Origin: Limosilactobacillus sp. WILCCON 0051
Lineage (GTDB): Bacteria; Bacillota; Bacilli; Lactobacillales; Lactobacillaceae
Assembly (NCBI RefSeq): GCF_039955095.1
Contig: NZ_CP154878.1
Span: 310,001-374,000, forward strand
DNA: 64,000 nt
Direction of reading: 5' to 3'
Shown: positions 46,668 to 55,870 of the stretch, in pieces
Position numbering within the stretch: position 1 is the first letter of the stretch
Layout of the letters: each line of letters starts with the position of its first letter
Program-made: the position numbers and the translations under genes
The notes under the pieces: generated by a model
What the model saw: only the letters and a program-made list of their open reading frames with translations
Told to the model about the DNA's origin: nothing
The model's database searches: none

Positions 46668-48030
46668 GCAGGTCTACGCGGCGATCTTGGCAACGGGATT
46701 GATGTCGTTTAGCGGCGTGATCGTGGAAACGGCGATGAACATAACCTTTCCCACTTTAATGCGCGAGTTTGATATTGCAACGAATACGGTTCAATGGATG
46801 ACCTCAATCTATCTTTTGATCGTGGCAATCATCGTACCGCTGTCGGCAGTCTTGAAGCAGTCTTTTACAACCAAAAGCCTGTTTTTATGCGCCAACCTTT
46901 TGTTTATCATTGGTGCCTTGATTGATGCCTTAGCGGGAAATTTTGCTTTTCTGCTGATGGGGCGGGCAATTCAAGGGATTGGGACCGGGATTGCCTTGCC
47001 ATTGATGTTTAATATCATATTGGAGCAGGTACCGCAAAGCAGGATTGGCTTTATGATGGGACTGGCCAATATGATTACCGGGATCGCGCCGGCAATCGGG
47101 CCAACTTTTGGCGGGGTTGTCGTCAGCAGCCTGGGTTGGCGCTGGGTCTTTTACTTTTTGCTGCCGTTGCTGCTGGTCTCATTAGGACTGGGAATCTGGG
47201 GCATTCAGCAAAAATCAGCGATTCAGCGCCAAAAAATTGACGGGATCAGTTTTGCTGGCATTGCCATGATGTTTACTGGCTTGGTTTTTGGCTTCAGCAA
47301 CCTTAGCAGTGGTAAGCTGTTCAGCTGGCAGGTTGGCGGCTCGCTATTGTTTGGCCTGCTTGGCATGATGATCTTGATTGCACGTTCCCTTAGGATTACG
47401 ACGCCAATCTTGAATCTAAAGCTATTTAAGAATCATACCTTTTCTGGTCATGTGCTGGGCTTTTTCCTGACGCAGATCATCTCACTGGGCTTTGCCTTTT
47501 TATTGCCTAACTATATTCAGCTGGTCAATGGCAATTCAGCGCTGCTGGCTGGAATGCTGGTCTTGCCAGCCGGATTCGTCGGTGCGTTTTTTGGCCCGTT
47601 TGGCGGCCGCATGCTGGATAAGTATGGACCGCGCAAGCCGATTCTGGCTGGTTTTGCCAGCTGTGTATTTTCATTGACGCTGTTTGCGGTCTTTAGTCGC
47701 CATTTGGATAACACGTTCATTATGCTGATCTATATTTTTTATATGGGCGGCATGGGGCTCTGCATGGGATGTGTCATGACCAGTGCCTTGAACGCGCTGC
47801 CATTTGATGAGCGGACGCAGGGCAATGCCATTATGAATACGCTGCAGCAGTTTGCTGGTGCAATGGGAACTTCGCTGTCGGCAACGGTGGTGGCTCAGAG
47901 TCAGAATCACCTGCGGATTGGAACGGCCAACGCCACGGCAATTGGAACCCAGCATGCGTTTATTATGCTGCTGATTTTTGGCCTGATCGTATGGCTGAGC
48001 TACTTTGAATCAGTTCCTAAAGCAGACTAA
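46636..48030 (+). CDS. MFS drug-efflux transporter (DHA2 type)
   Basis: Proton-driven multidrug exporter of 464 residues, the length of the 14-helix EmrB/QacA group. It has TMDs starting QVYAAILATGLMSFSGVIVETAMNITFPTL and motif A-like GRAIQGIGTGIALPLMFNII and motif C-like GLANMITGIAPAIGPTFGG. ATG 46636 lies inside the end of marR; GTG 46642 is an alternative. Substrate unknown. Confidence 0.9.
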   Translation: MLVKQTEKINKQVYAAILATGLMSFSGVIVETAMNITFPTLMREFDIATNTVQWMTSIYLLIVAIIVPLSAVLKQSFTTKSLFLCANLLFIIGALIDALAGNFAFLLMGRAIQGIGTGIALPLMFNIILEQVPQSRIGFMMGLANMITGIAPAIGPTFGGVVVSSLGWRWVFYFLLPLLLVSLGLGIWGIQQKSAIQRQKIDGISFAGIAMMFTGLVFGFSNLSSGKLFSWQVGGSLLFGLLGMMILIARSLRITTPILNLKLFKNHTFSGHVLGFFLTQIISLGFAFLLPNYIQLVNGNSALLAGMLVLPAGFVGAFFGPFGGRMLDKYGPRKPILAGFASCVFSLTLFAVFSRHLDNTFIMLIYIFYMGGMGLCMGCVMTSALNALPFDERTQGNAIMNTLQQFAGAMGTSLSATVVAQSQNHLRIGTANATAIGTQHAFIMLLIFGLIVWLSYFESVPKAD

Positions 48031-48046
48031 GCCAGCCAGCCAAACC

Positions 48047-48092
48047 AAAACAGCCTTGTCAGTGGAGAATTCCATGCTGGCAGGGCTGTTTT
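48047..48092. terminator. Terminator between the MFS gene and yigZ
   Basis: AAAACAGCC and GGCTGTTTT form the base of a longer hairpin (further CAG/CTG pairs inside). T-rich ends on both strands suit the two convergent genes. Confidence 0.8.
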
Positions 48093-48096
48093 GCAA

Positions 48097-48738
48097 TTAT
48101 TGTTTTTGATAGGGCAGTTCATGAATCCGAGTTGGCCCTTTTTTGATCGTCAATTGGTCGTTAAAACGCTCAGTCAGCTGATTCAGTCGTTCCTCAAGCT
48201 GGGATTCGTCAACATAGACACTGACGATTACGCTGGCGCCGTATTCTTCTTCGGCAATTTCCAGGTTTGCCTGTTTCAAATAATAAAGCAGCGAGTCATG
48301 CAGTGAATAGGCGACATCAATCTTTAAAATTGCCTGCTCAACGCGCTCAACCAAACCGGCCTGCTCGATTGCCTGAGAGACTGAATTGCTGTAAGCCCGG
48401 ATCAAGCCGCCAGCTCCCAGCTTAATGCCGCCAAAGTAGCGCGTTACTACTGCCAAGACGTTATGCAGCTGATTTGCCTTGAGCGCCTCCAGCATTGGCA
48501 CGCCGGCAGTTCCGCTTGGCTCGCCATTATCGCTTTCTCGCTGAATCTGATCATGGTCGCCGATCAGGTAGGCAAAGCAGTTGTGAGTTGCCTTGCGATG
48601 CAGCTTATTGATCTTGGTAATTGCTGCTTGGGCCTGTTCTTCTGATTCAACGCGAAACAGGCTGCAGATAAAACGAGATTTTTTGATGATAATCTCATTG
48701 GTCGTATCTTGGGCAATGGTTAAAAATGGCGCGGTCAT
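48097..48738 (-). CDS. yigZ: YigZ/IMPACT family protein
   Basis: Conserved protein of unclear role with two ferredoxin-like domains. The 213-residue product has the IMPACT signature KSRFICSLFRV, ATHNCFAYLIG, DNGEPSGTAGVPML and VVTRYFGGIKLGAGGLIRAY. ATG 48738 has AAAGAGGAA ahead; the frame stays open 13 codons further without an SD. It is divergent from comFA, as often seen in lactobacilli and streptococci. Confidence 0.93.
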   Translation of the reverse strand: MTAPFLTIAQDTTNEIIIKKSRFICSLFRVESEEQAQAAITKINKLHRKATHNCFAYLIGDHDQIQRESDNGEPSGTAGVPMLEALKANQLHNVLAVVTRYFGGIKLGAGGLIRAYSNSVSQAIEQAGLVERVEQAILKIDVAYSLHDSLLYYLKQANLEIAEEEYGASVIVSVYVDESQLEERLNQLTERFNDQLTIKKGPTRIHELPYQKQ

Positions 48739-48809
48739 AAAAATTCCTCTTTGTTGATTTGATTTGAATCCATGCAATTTGGCATATGGTATCTTAAGGA
48801 GGCTTTAAA

Positions 48810-50159
48810 ATGATTGAAGACTATTTTGGCCGGCGGGTCCTGGTGCCAATCGTTGACATGCCAAGTAAGCCATCAGCTAAAATTGAGATCTTACCAACGA
48901 TCAAGATTGTAAAAAACGCGGCTGTCTGTCAGCGATGTGGTGCCAAAAGCAGGTTGACAGATGCCGCATTGCCAAAGCATGAGTATTATTGTCCAGTTTG
49001 TTTGAATCTGGGACGAGTTGATACATTGAGTAAATTTTACCATGTTGCCGAGCCAAATCAATTTAGTGCACCATATCCGCAGTTGATTTGGCAGGGAAAA
49101 CTGTCGCCGCTGCAGTCTGAAGTTGCTGAAACGGTAACGGCGAGCATGCGGCAGCACGAAAAGCGTTTGATATGGGCGGTAACGGGGGCCGGTAAGACGG
49201 AAATGATGTTTAAGGGTCTGGCTGATCGTCTGCAGGCAGGTGAGCGGATTGCCTGGGCCTCGCCGCGAGTTGACGTTTGTCTGGAGATTTATCCCCGTTT
49301 GAACAAGGCTTTTCAAAACTGTAAGATCGCACTGTTATACGGCCACGCCAAAGAAGCCTATTGCTACCGGCAGCTGACTGTTTGTACCACCCATCAGCTG
49401 CTGCGCTTTTATCATGCATTTGACAACTTGATCATTGATGAGGTCGATGCATTTCCGTTTGCTGCCAATCCACGGCTTTTTTTGGCAGCGCATAATGCCG
49501 TCAAGCCAAATGGAGGCATGATCTTTTTAACGGCCACGCCTGGACGAGAATTGTTAAATGCGGTCAGCAGGGGACGATTGGCGGTCAGCTATCTGCCTTT
49601 ACGCTATCATGGACATCTGCTGCCAATGCCTAAGGTCAGTCTGGTTATCAACTGGCGTCGTCAGCTGCAGGCGGGTCATCTGCCGATCAGAGTCAAACAG
49701 ATGCTTTTGCATGAGATTAAAGCTCATCAGCATTTTTTGCTCTTTGTGCCGCATGTCAAGGATCTGCCGATAATTAAAACGGCCCTGCAAAACGACTTGA
49801 CAACGAGTAAATTTGCGACCGTTCATGCCAGTGATCCGCTGCGTCAAGAAAAGGTTCAAGCGATGCGTGAGCAAAAATATCTTTTTTTGGTGACTACCTC
49901 GATTTTGGAGCGGGGCGTTACGTTTCCAGGAATCGATGTGATGATTCTAGGCGCTGATGATGAAGTGTTTTCCGCATCGGCACTGGTTCAGATGGCTGGC
50001 CGAGCTGGTCGTGCCAAAGAACGCCCTACCGGCACCGTCTGTTTTTTCGTGGGTGCAATGAGTCGACGCGTCCGTGAAGCATTGCGCCAGATTGCCTATA
50101 TGAATCAAAGGGGGGCGCGGCTGCTTGCTAAAATGCCTTCTTTGCGGCGCGACGATTGA
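48810..50159 (+). CDS. comFA: DNA uptake helicase ComFA
   Basis: Superfamily 2 ATPase that drives single-stranded DNA entry during competence. The 449-residue protein has a four-Cys zinc finger (C40, C43, C61, C64), Walker A AVTGAGKTEM near 123-132, Walker B LIIDEVDAFP, TATP and the motif VI MAGRAGRAKERP. AAGGAGG precedes ATG 48810. The frame is intact, so at least this part of the competence machinery is not decayed. It overlaps comFC. Confidence 0.95.
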   Translation: MIEDYFGRRVLVPIVDMPSKPSAKIEILPTIKIVKNAAVCQRCGAKSRLTDAALPKHEYYCPVCLNLGRVDTLSKFYHVAEPNQFSAPYPQLIWQGKLSPLQSEVAETVTASMRQHEKRLIWAVTGAGKTEMMFKGLADRLQAGERIAWASPRVDVCLEIYPRLNKAFQNCKIALLYGHAKEAYCYRQLTVCTTHQLLRFYHAFDNLIIDEVDAFPFAANPRLFLAAHNAVKPNGGMIFLTATPGRELLNAVSRGRLAVSYLPLRYHGHLLPMPKVSLVINWRRQLQAGHLPIRVKQMLLHEIKAHQHFLLFVPHVKDLPIIKTALQNDLTTSKFATVHASDPLRQEKVQAMREQKYLFLVTTSILERGVTFPGIDVMILGADDEVFSASALVQMAGRAGRAKERPTGTVCFFVGAMSRRVREALRQIAYMNQRGARLLAKMPSLRRDD

Positions 50160-50805
50160 GAGCCGGCCGACTTTAAAACAGCTGCTGCTGCCCGGAAAGC
50201 TGCCTGAGCCGCACATCTGTTTACAGTGCCGCAGTCGTCTCTTGTTGCGATCAAACGCGCATCCCTGTCCTGGTTGCGGACGAATGCTGGCGCCGAAAGA
50301 ATCGATCTGTTGGGAATGCCGGCAATGGCAAAGTCAATATGGCTGGCTGCTGAATAATCACAGTCTGTATGTCTATAACGATCTTATGCGGGAATTTATG
50401 AAAAAATTTAAGTTTCAAGGCGACTATGGCCTGCGCTTTGTTTTTCAAGAGACGTTTAATCATTTTCTGCAGGAGTTTGCATATGATGTCTTAGTGCCGA
50501 TTCCAATCTCGCCGCATACCTGGAAAACGCGCGGCTTTAATCAGACGACGGCACTGCTGACACTGCCTTATACTGAGGCCTTAAAAACGATTGCGGATAA
50601 TAAGCAAACACAATCAGCCAAAACACGGGAAGAACGTCTAAAAACACCACAGATTTTTGAATTAATGAATCCGCAGAAAATTGCTCATCAGCGGGTTTTG
50701 CTGGTTGATGACGTGTATACCACTGGTCGCACGCTGTATCATGCGGCCGTACTGTGCCGACAGGCCGGCTGTCAGACCGTTATCAGCGCGACGCTGGCCA
50801 GTTAA
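50125..50805 (+). CDS. comFC: ComF-family phosphoribosyltransferase-like protein ComFC
   Basis: Competence protein working with ComFA and DprA. The 226-residue product has N-terminal Cys pairs (CLLC, CLQC, CPGC, CWEC) for zinc and a C-terminal PRTase fold with the PRPP-loop motif VLLVDDVYTTGRTL. TTG 50125 lies 35 nt inside comFA and has AAGGGGGG about 9 nt upstream. Confidence 0.93.
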   Translation: MLKCLLCGATIESRPTLKQLLLPGKLPEPHICLQCRSRLLLRSNAHPCPGCGRMLAPKESICWECRQWQSQYGWLLNNHSLYVYNDLMREFMKKFKFQGDYGLRFVFQETFNHFLQEFAYDVLVPIPISPHTWKTRGFNQTTALLTLPYTEALKTIADNKQTQSAKTREERLKTPQIFELMNPQKIAHQRVLLVDDVYTTGRTLYHAAVLCRQAGCQTVISATLAS

Positions 50806-50810
50806 GATTC

Positions 50811-50824
50811 TGTAAACGATTACA
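50811..50824. promoter_or_regulatory. cre site (CcpA operator) before hpf
   Basis: TGTAAACGATTACA fits the cre consensus TGNAANCGNTNNCA at every fixed base. It sits 8 bp upstream of the hpf -35, a place where CcpA could either block or help RNA polymerase. Confidence 0.82.
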
Positions 50825-50832
50825 AATTGAAT

Positions 50833-50861
50833 TTGTCTATTAGAGCAAATTCATCTATAAT
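50833..50861 (+). promoter_or_regulatory. hpf promoter
   Basis: TTGTCT (50833-50838), 17-bp spacer, perfect TATAAT (50856-50861). An inverted repeat TGAATTTG (50828-50835) / CAAATTCA (50846-50853) spans the -35 and spacer and may be a second operator. Confidence 0.8.
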
Positions 50862-50867
50862 AGAAAT

Positions 50868-51164
50868 AGGATATGAGAAGAGTGGTCCTTCTGATATCAA
50901 TCAGAACAAGCTTTTTGCTTGGACTGGAAGGAGATGAATATCTGTTGGCAAATCTGGCGAACATTGCGTAATAGCAGATAAATGGCGCAAGCAACCAAGC
51001 CATTTTGAAATAGCTGCGGCAGAGGCTATCGCCGTAGACAGCTGCTTGAGGCAAGAGCAGTCGTCTTAGGAGTCATTGACAGGCAGAATCACTCGTCAGT
51101 GGTAAACGCAGTGGACGCGAGTGAATCGCGTTAAGCGTCAGCATTTGGATAACAGAGAAGTGCA
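50868..51164 (+). ncRNA. Long structured 5' leader of hpf mRNA (candidate cis-acting RNA)
   Basis: About 297 nt between the predicted start and hpf are rich in complementary segments. Two hairpins, TTCTGAT/ATCAGAA (50889-50906) and CAAGC/GCTTG (50907-50921), are closed by GTC/GAC into a tight three-way junction. Alternative pairs exist: TCCTTC (50886) with GAAGGA (50927); TTGCG/CGCAA against AAATGGC/GCCATTT; ATAGC/GCTAT against AGCTG-CGGC/GCCG-CAGCT; TCACTCG/CGAGTGA against CGCGA/TCGCG. No terminator-like U run is present. I recognise no known riboswitch, T-box or tmRNA. Function is inferred. Confidence 0.55.
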
Positions 51165-51707
51165 ATGCTAAAATTCAATATTCGTGGTGAAAACGTCGAA
51201 GTTACCGAATCGATTCGCGACTATGTCATCAAGCGGATCAGCAAACTGGAAAAGTTCTTCGAAGATAACGTTGAGGCAAATGCGCACGTTAATCTGAAGG
51301 TCTACCCTAACAAGACCTTCAAAGTTGAAGTAACGATTCCGCTCCCATACTTAACGCTGCGGGCGGAAGAAACTTCCAGCGACATGTACGGCAGCATTGA
51401 CTTGGTTACCGACAAGCTGGAACGTCAAATCCGTAAGTACAAGACCAAGGTTAACCGCAAGTCCCGTGAAAAGGGCTACAAGAACATGGACTTTGTACCT
51501 GATGTTGAAGACGAACCAGTCAGTGACGATTTAAAGATCGTACGGACCAAGCAAATCTCCTTGAAGCCAATGGACCCAGAAGAAGCTGTCTTACAAATGG
51601 ACATGCTGGGACATGACTTCTTTGTCTTTGAAGACGCTGAAACCAATGGCACCAGCGTTGTATACCGTCGTAAGGATGGTCGCTACGGTCTGATTGAAAT
51701 CAACTAG
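51165..51707 (+). CDS. hpf: Ribosome hibernation promoting factor, long form
   Basis: Binds the 30S decoding centre and dimerises 70S ribosomes into inactive 100S particles in resting cells. The 180-residue product has the S30AE domain (about 1-100, MLKFNIRGENVEVTESIRDYV) and the C-terminal dimerisation domain (about 120-178, VRTKQISLKPMDPEEAVLQM). ATG 51165 has only a weak SD (AGAGAAG), in keeping with control by its long leader. A cre site suggests a link to carbon supply. Confidence 0.95.
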   Translation: MLKFNIRGENVEVTESIRDYVIKRISKLEKFFEDNVEANAHVNLKVYPNKTFKVEVTIPLPYLTLRAEETSSDMYGSIDLVTDKLERQIRKYKTKVNRKSREKGYKNMDFVPDVEDEPVSDDLKIVRTKQISLKPMDPEEAVLQMDMLGHDFFVFEDAETNGTSVVYRRKDGRYGLIEIN

Positions 51708-51721
51708 TCCGTAAACAGCGG

Positions 51722-51753
51722 AAAGGAATGGCATTTTTAGCCGTTCCTTTTTT
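51722..51753 (+). terminator. Terminator after hpf
   Basis: AAAGGAATGGC pairs with GCCGTTCCTTT (one G-U pair) around ATTTTTA, followed by a T run. Confidence 0.88.
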
Positions 51754-51819
51754 ATTTGGTCCGAGATTTTCATTGATGGGGCCTGGTTGAACAGTTTCAT
51801 GTTCATGTCGCTTGTTCCA

Positions 51820-51828
51820 TGTTAAAAT
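51820..51828 (+). promoter_or_regulatory. secA promoter, extended -10
   Basis: TGTTAAAAT forms an extended -10 about 90 bp ahead of secA; the -35 is weak. The rest of 51754-51917 shows no other clear element. Confidence 0.5.
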
Positions 51829-51917
51829 GGGAAATATGAAAATAAAATGATAATGGGTTAGATTGCACTTGATGATTTAGCCTTTTAGAATCATTGTAAT
51901 GGAGGAAATGACGCTTA

Positions 51918-54284
51918 ATGGCGAACGTACTGAAAAAGTGGATTGAAAGCGATCGACGAGAACTGCGCCGGATTGATAAGATTGCCAATCGGGTGGAAAG
52001 CTACGCCGATCAAATGAGCAAGCTGACGGATGAACAGCTGCAGGCCAAGACGCCGGAATTCCGGGAACGCTATCAAAAAGGCGAATCACTTGACGACATG
52101 CTGCCAGAAGCCTTTGCGGTTGCTCGTGAGGCTGCCAAACGAGTTTTGGGACTGTACCCTTTTCACGTCCAGATTATGGGGGGAATCGTTCTTCACGAAG
52201 GCAATATTGCAGAAATGAAGACTGGTGAAGGTAAAACCCTGACGGCTACGATGCCGGTCTACCTCAACGCAATCTCTGGCGAAGGGGTACACGTCATCAC
52301 CGTTAATGAATATCTTTCCAAGCGTGATGCAACGGAAATGGGGCAGCTGTACAACTGGCTGGGTTGCTCAGTTGGCGTCAACAACTCTGAGATGGACCCT
52401 GATGAAAAGCGCAAAGCCTACCAGTGCGATATCATGTATTCAACCAACAGTGAGATTGGTTTCGACTATCTGCGTGACAACATGGCCGTCTATAAAGAAG
52501 ATCAAGTGCAGCGCGGCTTGAACTTTGCCATTGTCGATGAGGTTGACTCAATCTTGATCGACGAGGCGCGGACGCCATTGATTATTTCCGGACCAGGTAC
52601 GGGGACATCGAAGCTTTATCAGCAGACCGACCGTTTCGTCAAAAAGCTGAAAAAAGACGTTGACTACAAGATTGATCTGGAATCCAAGACGGTTTCACTG
52701 ACTGATGAAGGGATCAAGAAAGCTGATAAGTACTTTAATCTGGATAACCTCTACAACCCAGAGAACACGGCTTTGACGCACCACCTTGATCAAGCTTTGC
52801 GGGCCAACTACATCATGCTGCGCGACAAGGATTACGTGGTCTCTAAGGATAAAGAGGTCTTGATCGTTGACTCGTTTACTGGACGGATCATGCAGGGACG
52901 GCGCTTTTCAGACGGTCTGCATCAAGCCATTGAAGCCAAAGAGCACGTGCCGATTCAAGAAGAAAACAAGACGATGGCCAACATCACCTACCAAAACCTG
53001 TTCCGGATGTATAAAAAGCTTGCCGGGATGACGGGGACGGCCAAGACCGAGCAGGAAGAGTTCCGTGAGATCTACAACATGGAAACCATCTCGATCCCAA
53101 CCAACCGTCCCGTTGCACGGATTGATGAGCCGGACCTGCTCTATCCAACGTTGGAAAGCAAGTTTAGGGCTGTCGTCAAACGAATCAAGGCGCTGCATGA
53201 AAAAGGCCAGCCAGTCTTGGTCGGGACGGTTGCGGTGGAAACTTCGGAATATCTGTCAGCAATGCTGGACAAAGAAAACATTCCGCATGTGGTCTTAAAC
53301 GCTAAAAATCACGCCAAGGAAGCCGATATTATTAAAAATGCCGGTCAGGTTGGCGCAGTTACCATCGCTACCAACATGGCCGGTCGAGGAACCGACATCA
53401 AGCTGGGACCAGGCGTACGTGAACTGGGCGGGTTGGCGGTTATCGGGACTGAGCGTCATGAAAGCCGCCGAATCGACAACCAGCTGCGGGGACGCTCGGG
53501 ACGTCAGGGTGATCCGGGAATCTCTCAGTTCTATCTGTCACTGGAAGACGATCTGATGCGTCGCTTTGGTGGCGATCGCATCAAGGCCTTCTTGGAACGG
53601 ATGAAGGTTGAAGACGAAGATGCCGTGATCAAGAGTCGTTTCTTGACGCGGCAGGTTGAATCAGCTCAAAAGCGGGTTGAAGGTAACAACTACGACTCAC
53701 GAAAGAACGTTTTGCAATATGATGACGTTATGCGAGAGCAGCGTGAGATCATTTATAAGGAGCGTCAGCAGGTCATTACTGAGGAAAAATCCTTGAAGTG
53801 GGTCTTGATGCCGATGGTTGAGCGGACGATTCAGCGTGAGGTTGATCAGCATACGCTTGGCGATCAAAAAGACTGGAAGCTGCAGGAAATCGTCGACTTT
53901 GCCGTTGAAACGCTGGTAAAGCCGGATCAGATCAGCGTCAAGGATCTGCAGGGCAAGTCGCAATCAGAGATCGTCAAGTACTTGATGAGCCTGGCCAATG
54001 GCGTTTACAAAGACAAGCAGCGTCAGCTTTATGATCCAGCGCAGATGCTTGAATTTGAAAAGGTCGTTATTTTGCGGGTCGTGGACTCTCACTGGACCGA
54101 TCATATTGACGTGATGGATCAGTTCCGTCAGTCGGTCGGGCTGCGGGGCTATGGTCAGCTTAATCCGCTGGTCGAGTACCAAACGGCTGGCTACCATATG
54201 TTTGAACAGATGATTGCCGATATTGAATATGAAACAACGCGTCTTTTCATGAAGTCGGAAATCAGACACAACGTTGAACGATAA
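51918..54284 (+). CDS. secA: Preprotein translocase ATPase SecA
   Basis: Motor that drives secreted proteins through SecYEG. The 788-residue protein has Walker [18 protein letters not shown] near 100, [32 protein letters not shown] and [10 protein letters not shown]. It ends [10 protein letters not shown] without the C-terminal zinc/SEC-C tail found in many SecA proteins; that shorter form is usual in lactobacilli. GGAGGAAATG precedes ATG 51918. Confidence 0.97.
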   Translation: MANVLKKWIESDRRELRRIDKIANRVESYADQMSKLTDEQLQAKTPEFRERYQKGESLDDMLPEAFAVAREAAKRVLGLYPFHVQIMGGIVLHEGNIAEMKTGEGKTLTATMPVYLNAISGEGVHVITVNEYLSKRDATEMGQLYNWLGCSVGVNNSEMDPDEKRKAYQCDIMYSTNSEIGFDYLRDNMAVYKEDQVQRGLNFAIVDEVDSILIDEARTPLIISGPGTGTSKLYQQTDRFVKKLKKDVDYKIDLESKTVSLTDEGIKKADKYFNLDNLYNPENTALTHHLDQALRANYIMLRDKDYVVSKDKEVLIVDSFTGRIMQGRRFSDGLHQAIEAKEHVPIQEENKTMANITYQNLFRMYKKLAGMTGTAKTEQEEFREIYNMETISIPTNRPVARIDEPDLLYPTLESKFRAVVKRIKALHEKGQPVLVGTVAVETSEYLSAMLDKENIPHVVLNAKNHAKEADIIKNAGQVGAVTIATNMAGRGTDIKLGPGVRELGGLAVIGTERHESRRIDNQLRGRSGRQGDPGISQFYLSLEDDLMRRFGGDRIKAFLERMKVEDEDAVIKSRFLTRQVESAQKRVEGNNYDSRKNVLQYDDVMREQREIIYKERQQVITEEKSLKWVLMPMVERTIQREVDQHTLGDQKDWKLQEIVDFAVETLVKPDQISVKDLQGKSQSEIVKYLMSLANGVYKDKQRQLYDPAQMLEFEKVVILRVVDSHWTDHIDVMDQFRQSVGLRGYGQLNPLVEYQTAGYHMFEQMIADIEYETTRLFMKSEIRHNVER

Positions 54285-54294
54285 AACCAAACAG

Positions 54295-54340
54295 GTACGG
54301 CAGCAGGGCGCCAGGCACGGTACCGCTGTCGTATTTTTGC
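54295..54340 (+). terminator. Terminator between secA and prfB
   Basis: TACGGCAGC pairs with GCTGTCGTA (one G-U) across a 20-nt loop that can itself fold, followed by TTTTT. Confidence 0.75.
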
Positions 54341-54361
54341 TTATTGAAAGGATGAATCACT

Positions 54362-55478
54362 TTGGAACTAAGTGAAGCCAAGAAAAATTTAGAAGCAATG
54401 CAGGCTGAGGTTGCACGCTTCGGGAGGTCTCTTTGACCTGGATGCCCTAAACGAGCGCATCGCCGAAAACGAGCACCGGATGACGGATCCGAATTTTTGG
54501 AACGACAACGAAACCGCTCAAAAAGTTATCAACGAGAATAATGATTTAAAGGCCAAACGCGACACCTACGTTCATTTAAAAGAACAGCTGGAAAATCTGC
54601 AGACGACGATTGAGCTGCTGAGCGAAGATGCCGATGATGAGCTGCAGTCAGAGTTTGAGCTTGATTATGCGGCAACGCAAAAAGAGCTGCAGGAGTATCG
54701 TCTGACGCAGCTGCTGGATGGACCGTATGATGACAAGAACGCAATCTTAGAAATTCATCCCGGCGCTGGTGGTACCGAGGCCCAAGACTGGGGTGCAATG
54801 CTGCTTAGAATGTATGTACGCTGGGCGGAGCGGCACGGCTTTGTCGTAGAGACGGCCAACTATGAAGCTGGCGAAGAAGCCGGGATTAAAAGCGTCAGTC
54901 TGCTGATTAAGGGGCGCAATGCCTATGGAATGCTGCGCAGTGAAAAAGGCGTGCATCGGCTGGTAAGAATCTCGCCGTTTGATGCGGCCAAGCGTCGGCA
55001 CACCTCATTTGCCAGTGTTGACGTTATGCCGGAACTGGACGACAGCGTACAGATCGATATTGACCCATCCGATCTGCGCGTCGATACCTTCCGTTCATCG
55101 GGTGCCGGTGGTCAGCACATCAACAAGACCGAGTCAGCCGTCCGGATTACTCACCTGCCGACCGGGATCGTGGTGGCCTCGCAGGCTGAGCGCTCGCAGC
55201 TGCAAAACCGGCAGACGGCTATGAGCATGCTGAAGTCCAAGCTTTATGAATTAGAAGAAGAAAAGCAGGCTAAGCAGCGCGCTGAGATTGAGGGCGTTCA
55301 GCTGGATATTGGCTGGGGATCTCAGATTCGCTCCTATGTCTTTCAGCCGTACACGATGGTCAAAGACAACCGCAGCGGCTATGAGACTCATGACGTGCAG
55401 GGGGTAATGGATGGCAACCTGGATCCATTTATCAATGCCTACCTGCAGTGGAGATTAAGCAAAAAGAATCCGCATTAA
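54362..55478 (+). CDS. prfB: Peptide chain release factor 2 (programmed +1 frameshift)
   Basis: Releases peptides at UGA and UAA. The first frame starts at TTG 54362 (AAAGGATG 7 nt ahead) and reaches CTT TGA at 54431-54436 after 24 codons. Skipping T54434 continues at GAC 54435 to the stop at 55478, giving 371 residues. The shift signal is complete: SD-like GGGAGG (54422-54427), three bases, CTTTGAC. In the joined protein the SPF anticodon-like motif is at 204-206 and GGQ at 249-251, within one residue of E. coli RF2. Autoregulation by RF2 level is the known logic. Confidence 0.96.
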
Positions 55479-55537
55479 AGCAGATTGTGGTGAAAGCGAA
55501 AACAAAGTAAGATAGATAAAGAAAGGAAGGAAAAATC

Positions 55538-55870
55538 TTGACCAGAGAACAGCGTTACAAACAAAAGCGGCGGCTGACTCGTTCGGCAAGCGATCGCTAT
55601 CTTGCCGGCGTTTTTGGCGGCTTGGGCCAGTATTTTAAGATCAATCCAAAATGGCTGCGAATCGGCTATGCGGTTTTGACGGTTCTGACCTCAATCGTTC
55701 CCGGAGTTTTGATCTATCTGCTGATGGCAGTTATCATGCCGGCAGATCCACAACCTTTCAATTTCTTTGATTGGCTGAATCGGGCCAAGACTCCTGAACA
55801 AAAGCAGGAGCCGCGGCGAGTACTGCATGATGTTGAAGAACATGACGTTAAATCAGGAAGGAAAGATTAA
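55538..55870 (+). CDS. PspC-domain membrane protein
   Basis: Small stress-related membrane protein. The 110-residue product has the PspC core RLTRSASDRYLAGVFGGLGQYF, one or two hydrophobic segments (about 43-68, IGYAVLTVLTSIVPGVLIYLLMA split by Pro) and a charged cytosolic tail. TTG 55538 follows GGAAGGAA. The stop overlaps the next start (TAATG). Order pspC-yvlD-hprK-lgt matches the Bacillus yvlC-yvlD-hprK-lgt region. Confidence 0.88.
   Translation: MTREQRYKQKRRLTRSASDRYLAGVFGGLGQYFKINPKWLRIGYAVLTVLTSIVPGVLIYLLMAVIMPADPQPFNFFDWLNRAKTPEQKQEPRRVLHDVEEHDVKSGRKD

Noticed and set aside
50868..51164. tmRNA, RNase P RNA, 6S RNA or T-box in the hpf leader
   Set aside because: No tRNA-like ends, no RNase P conserved boxes, no 6S-like single long hairpin, and no T-box sequence could be seen.
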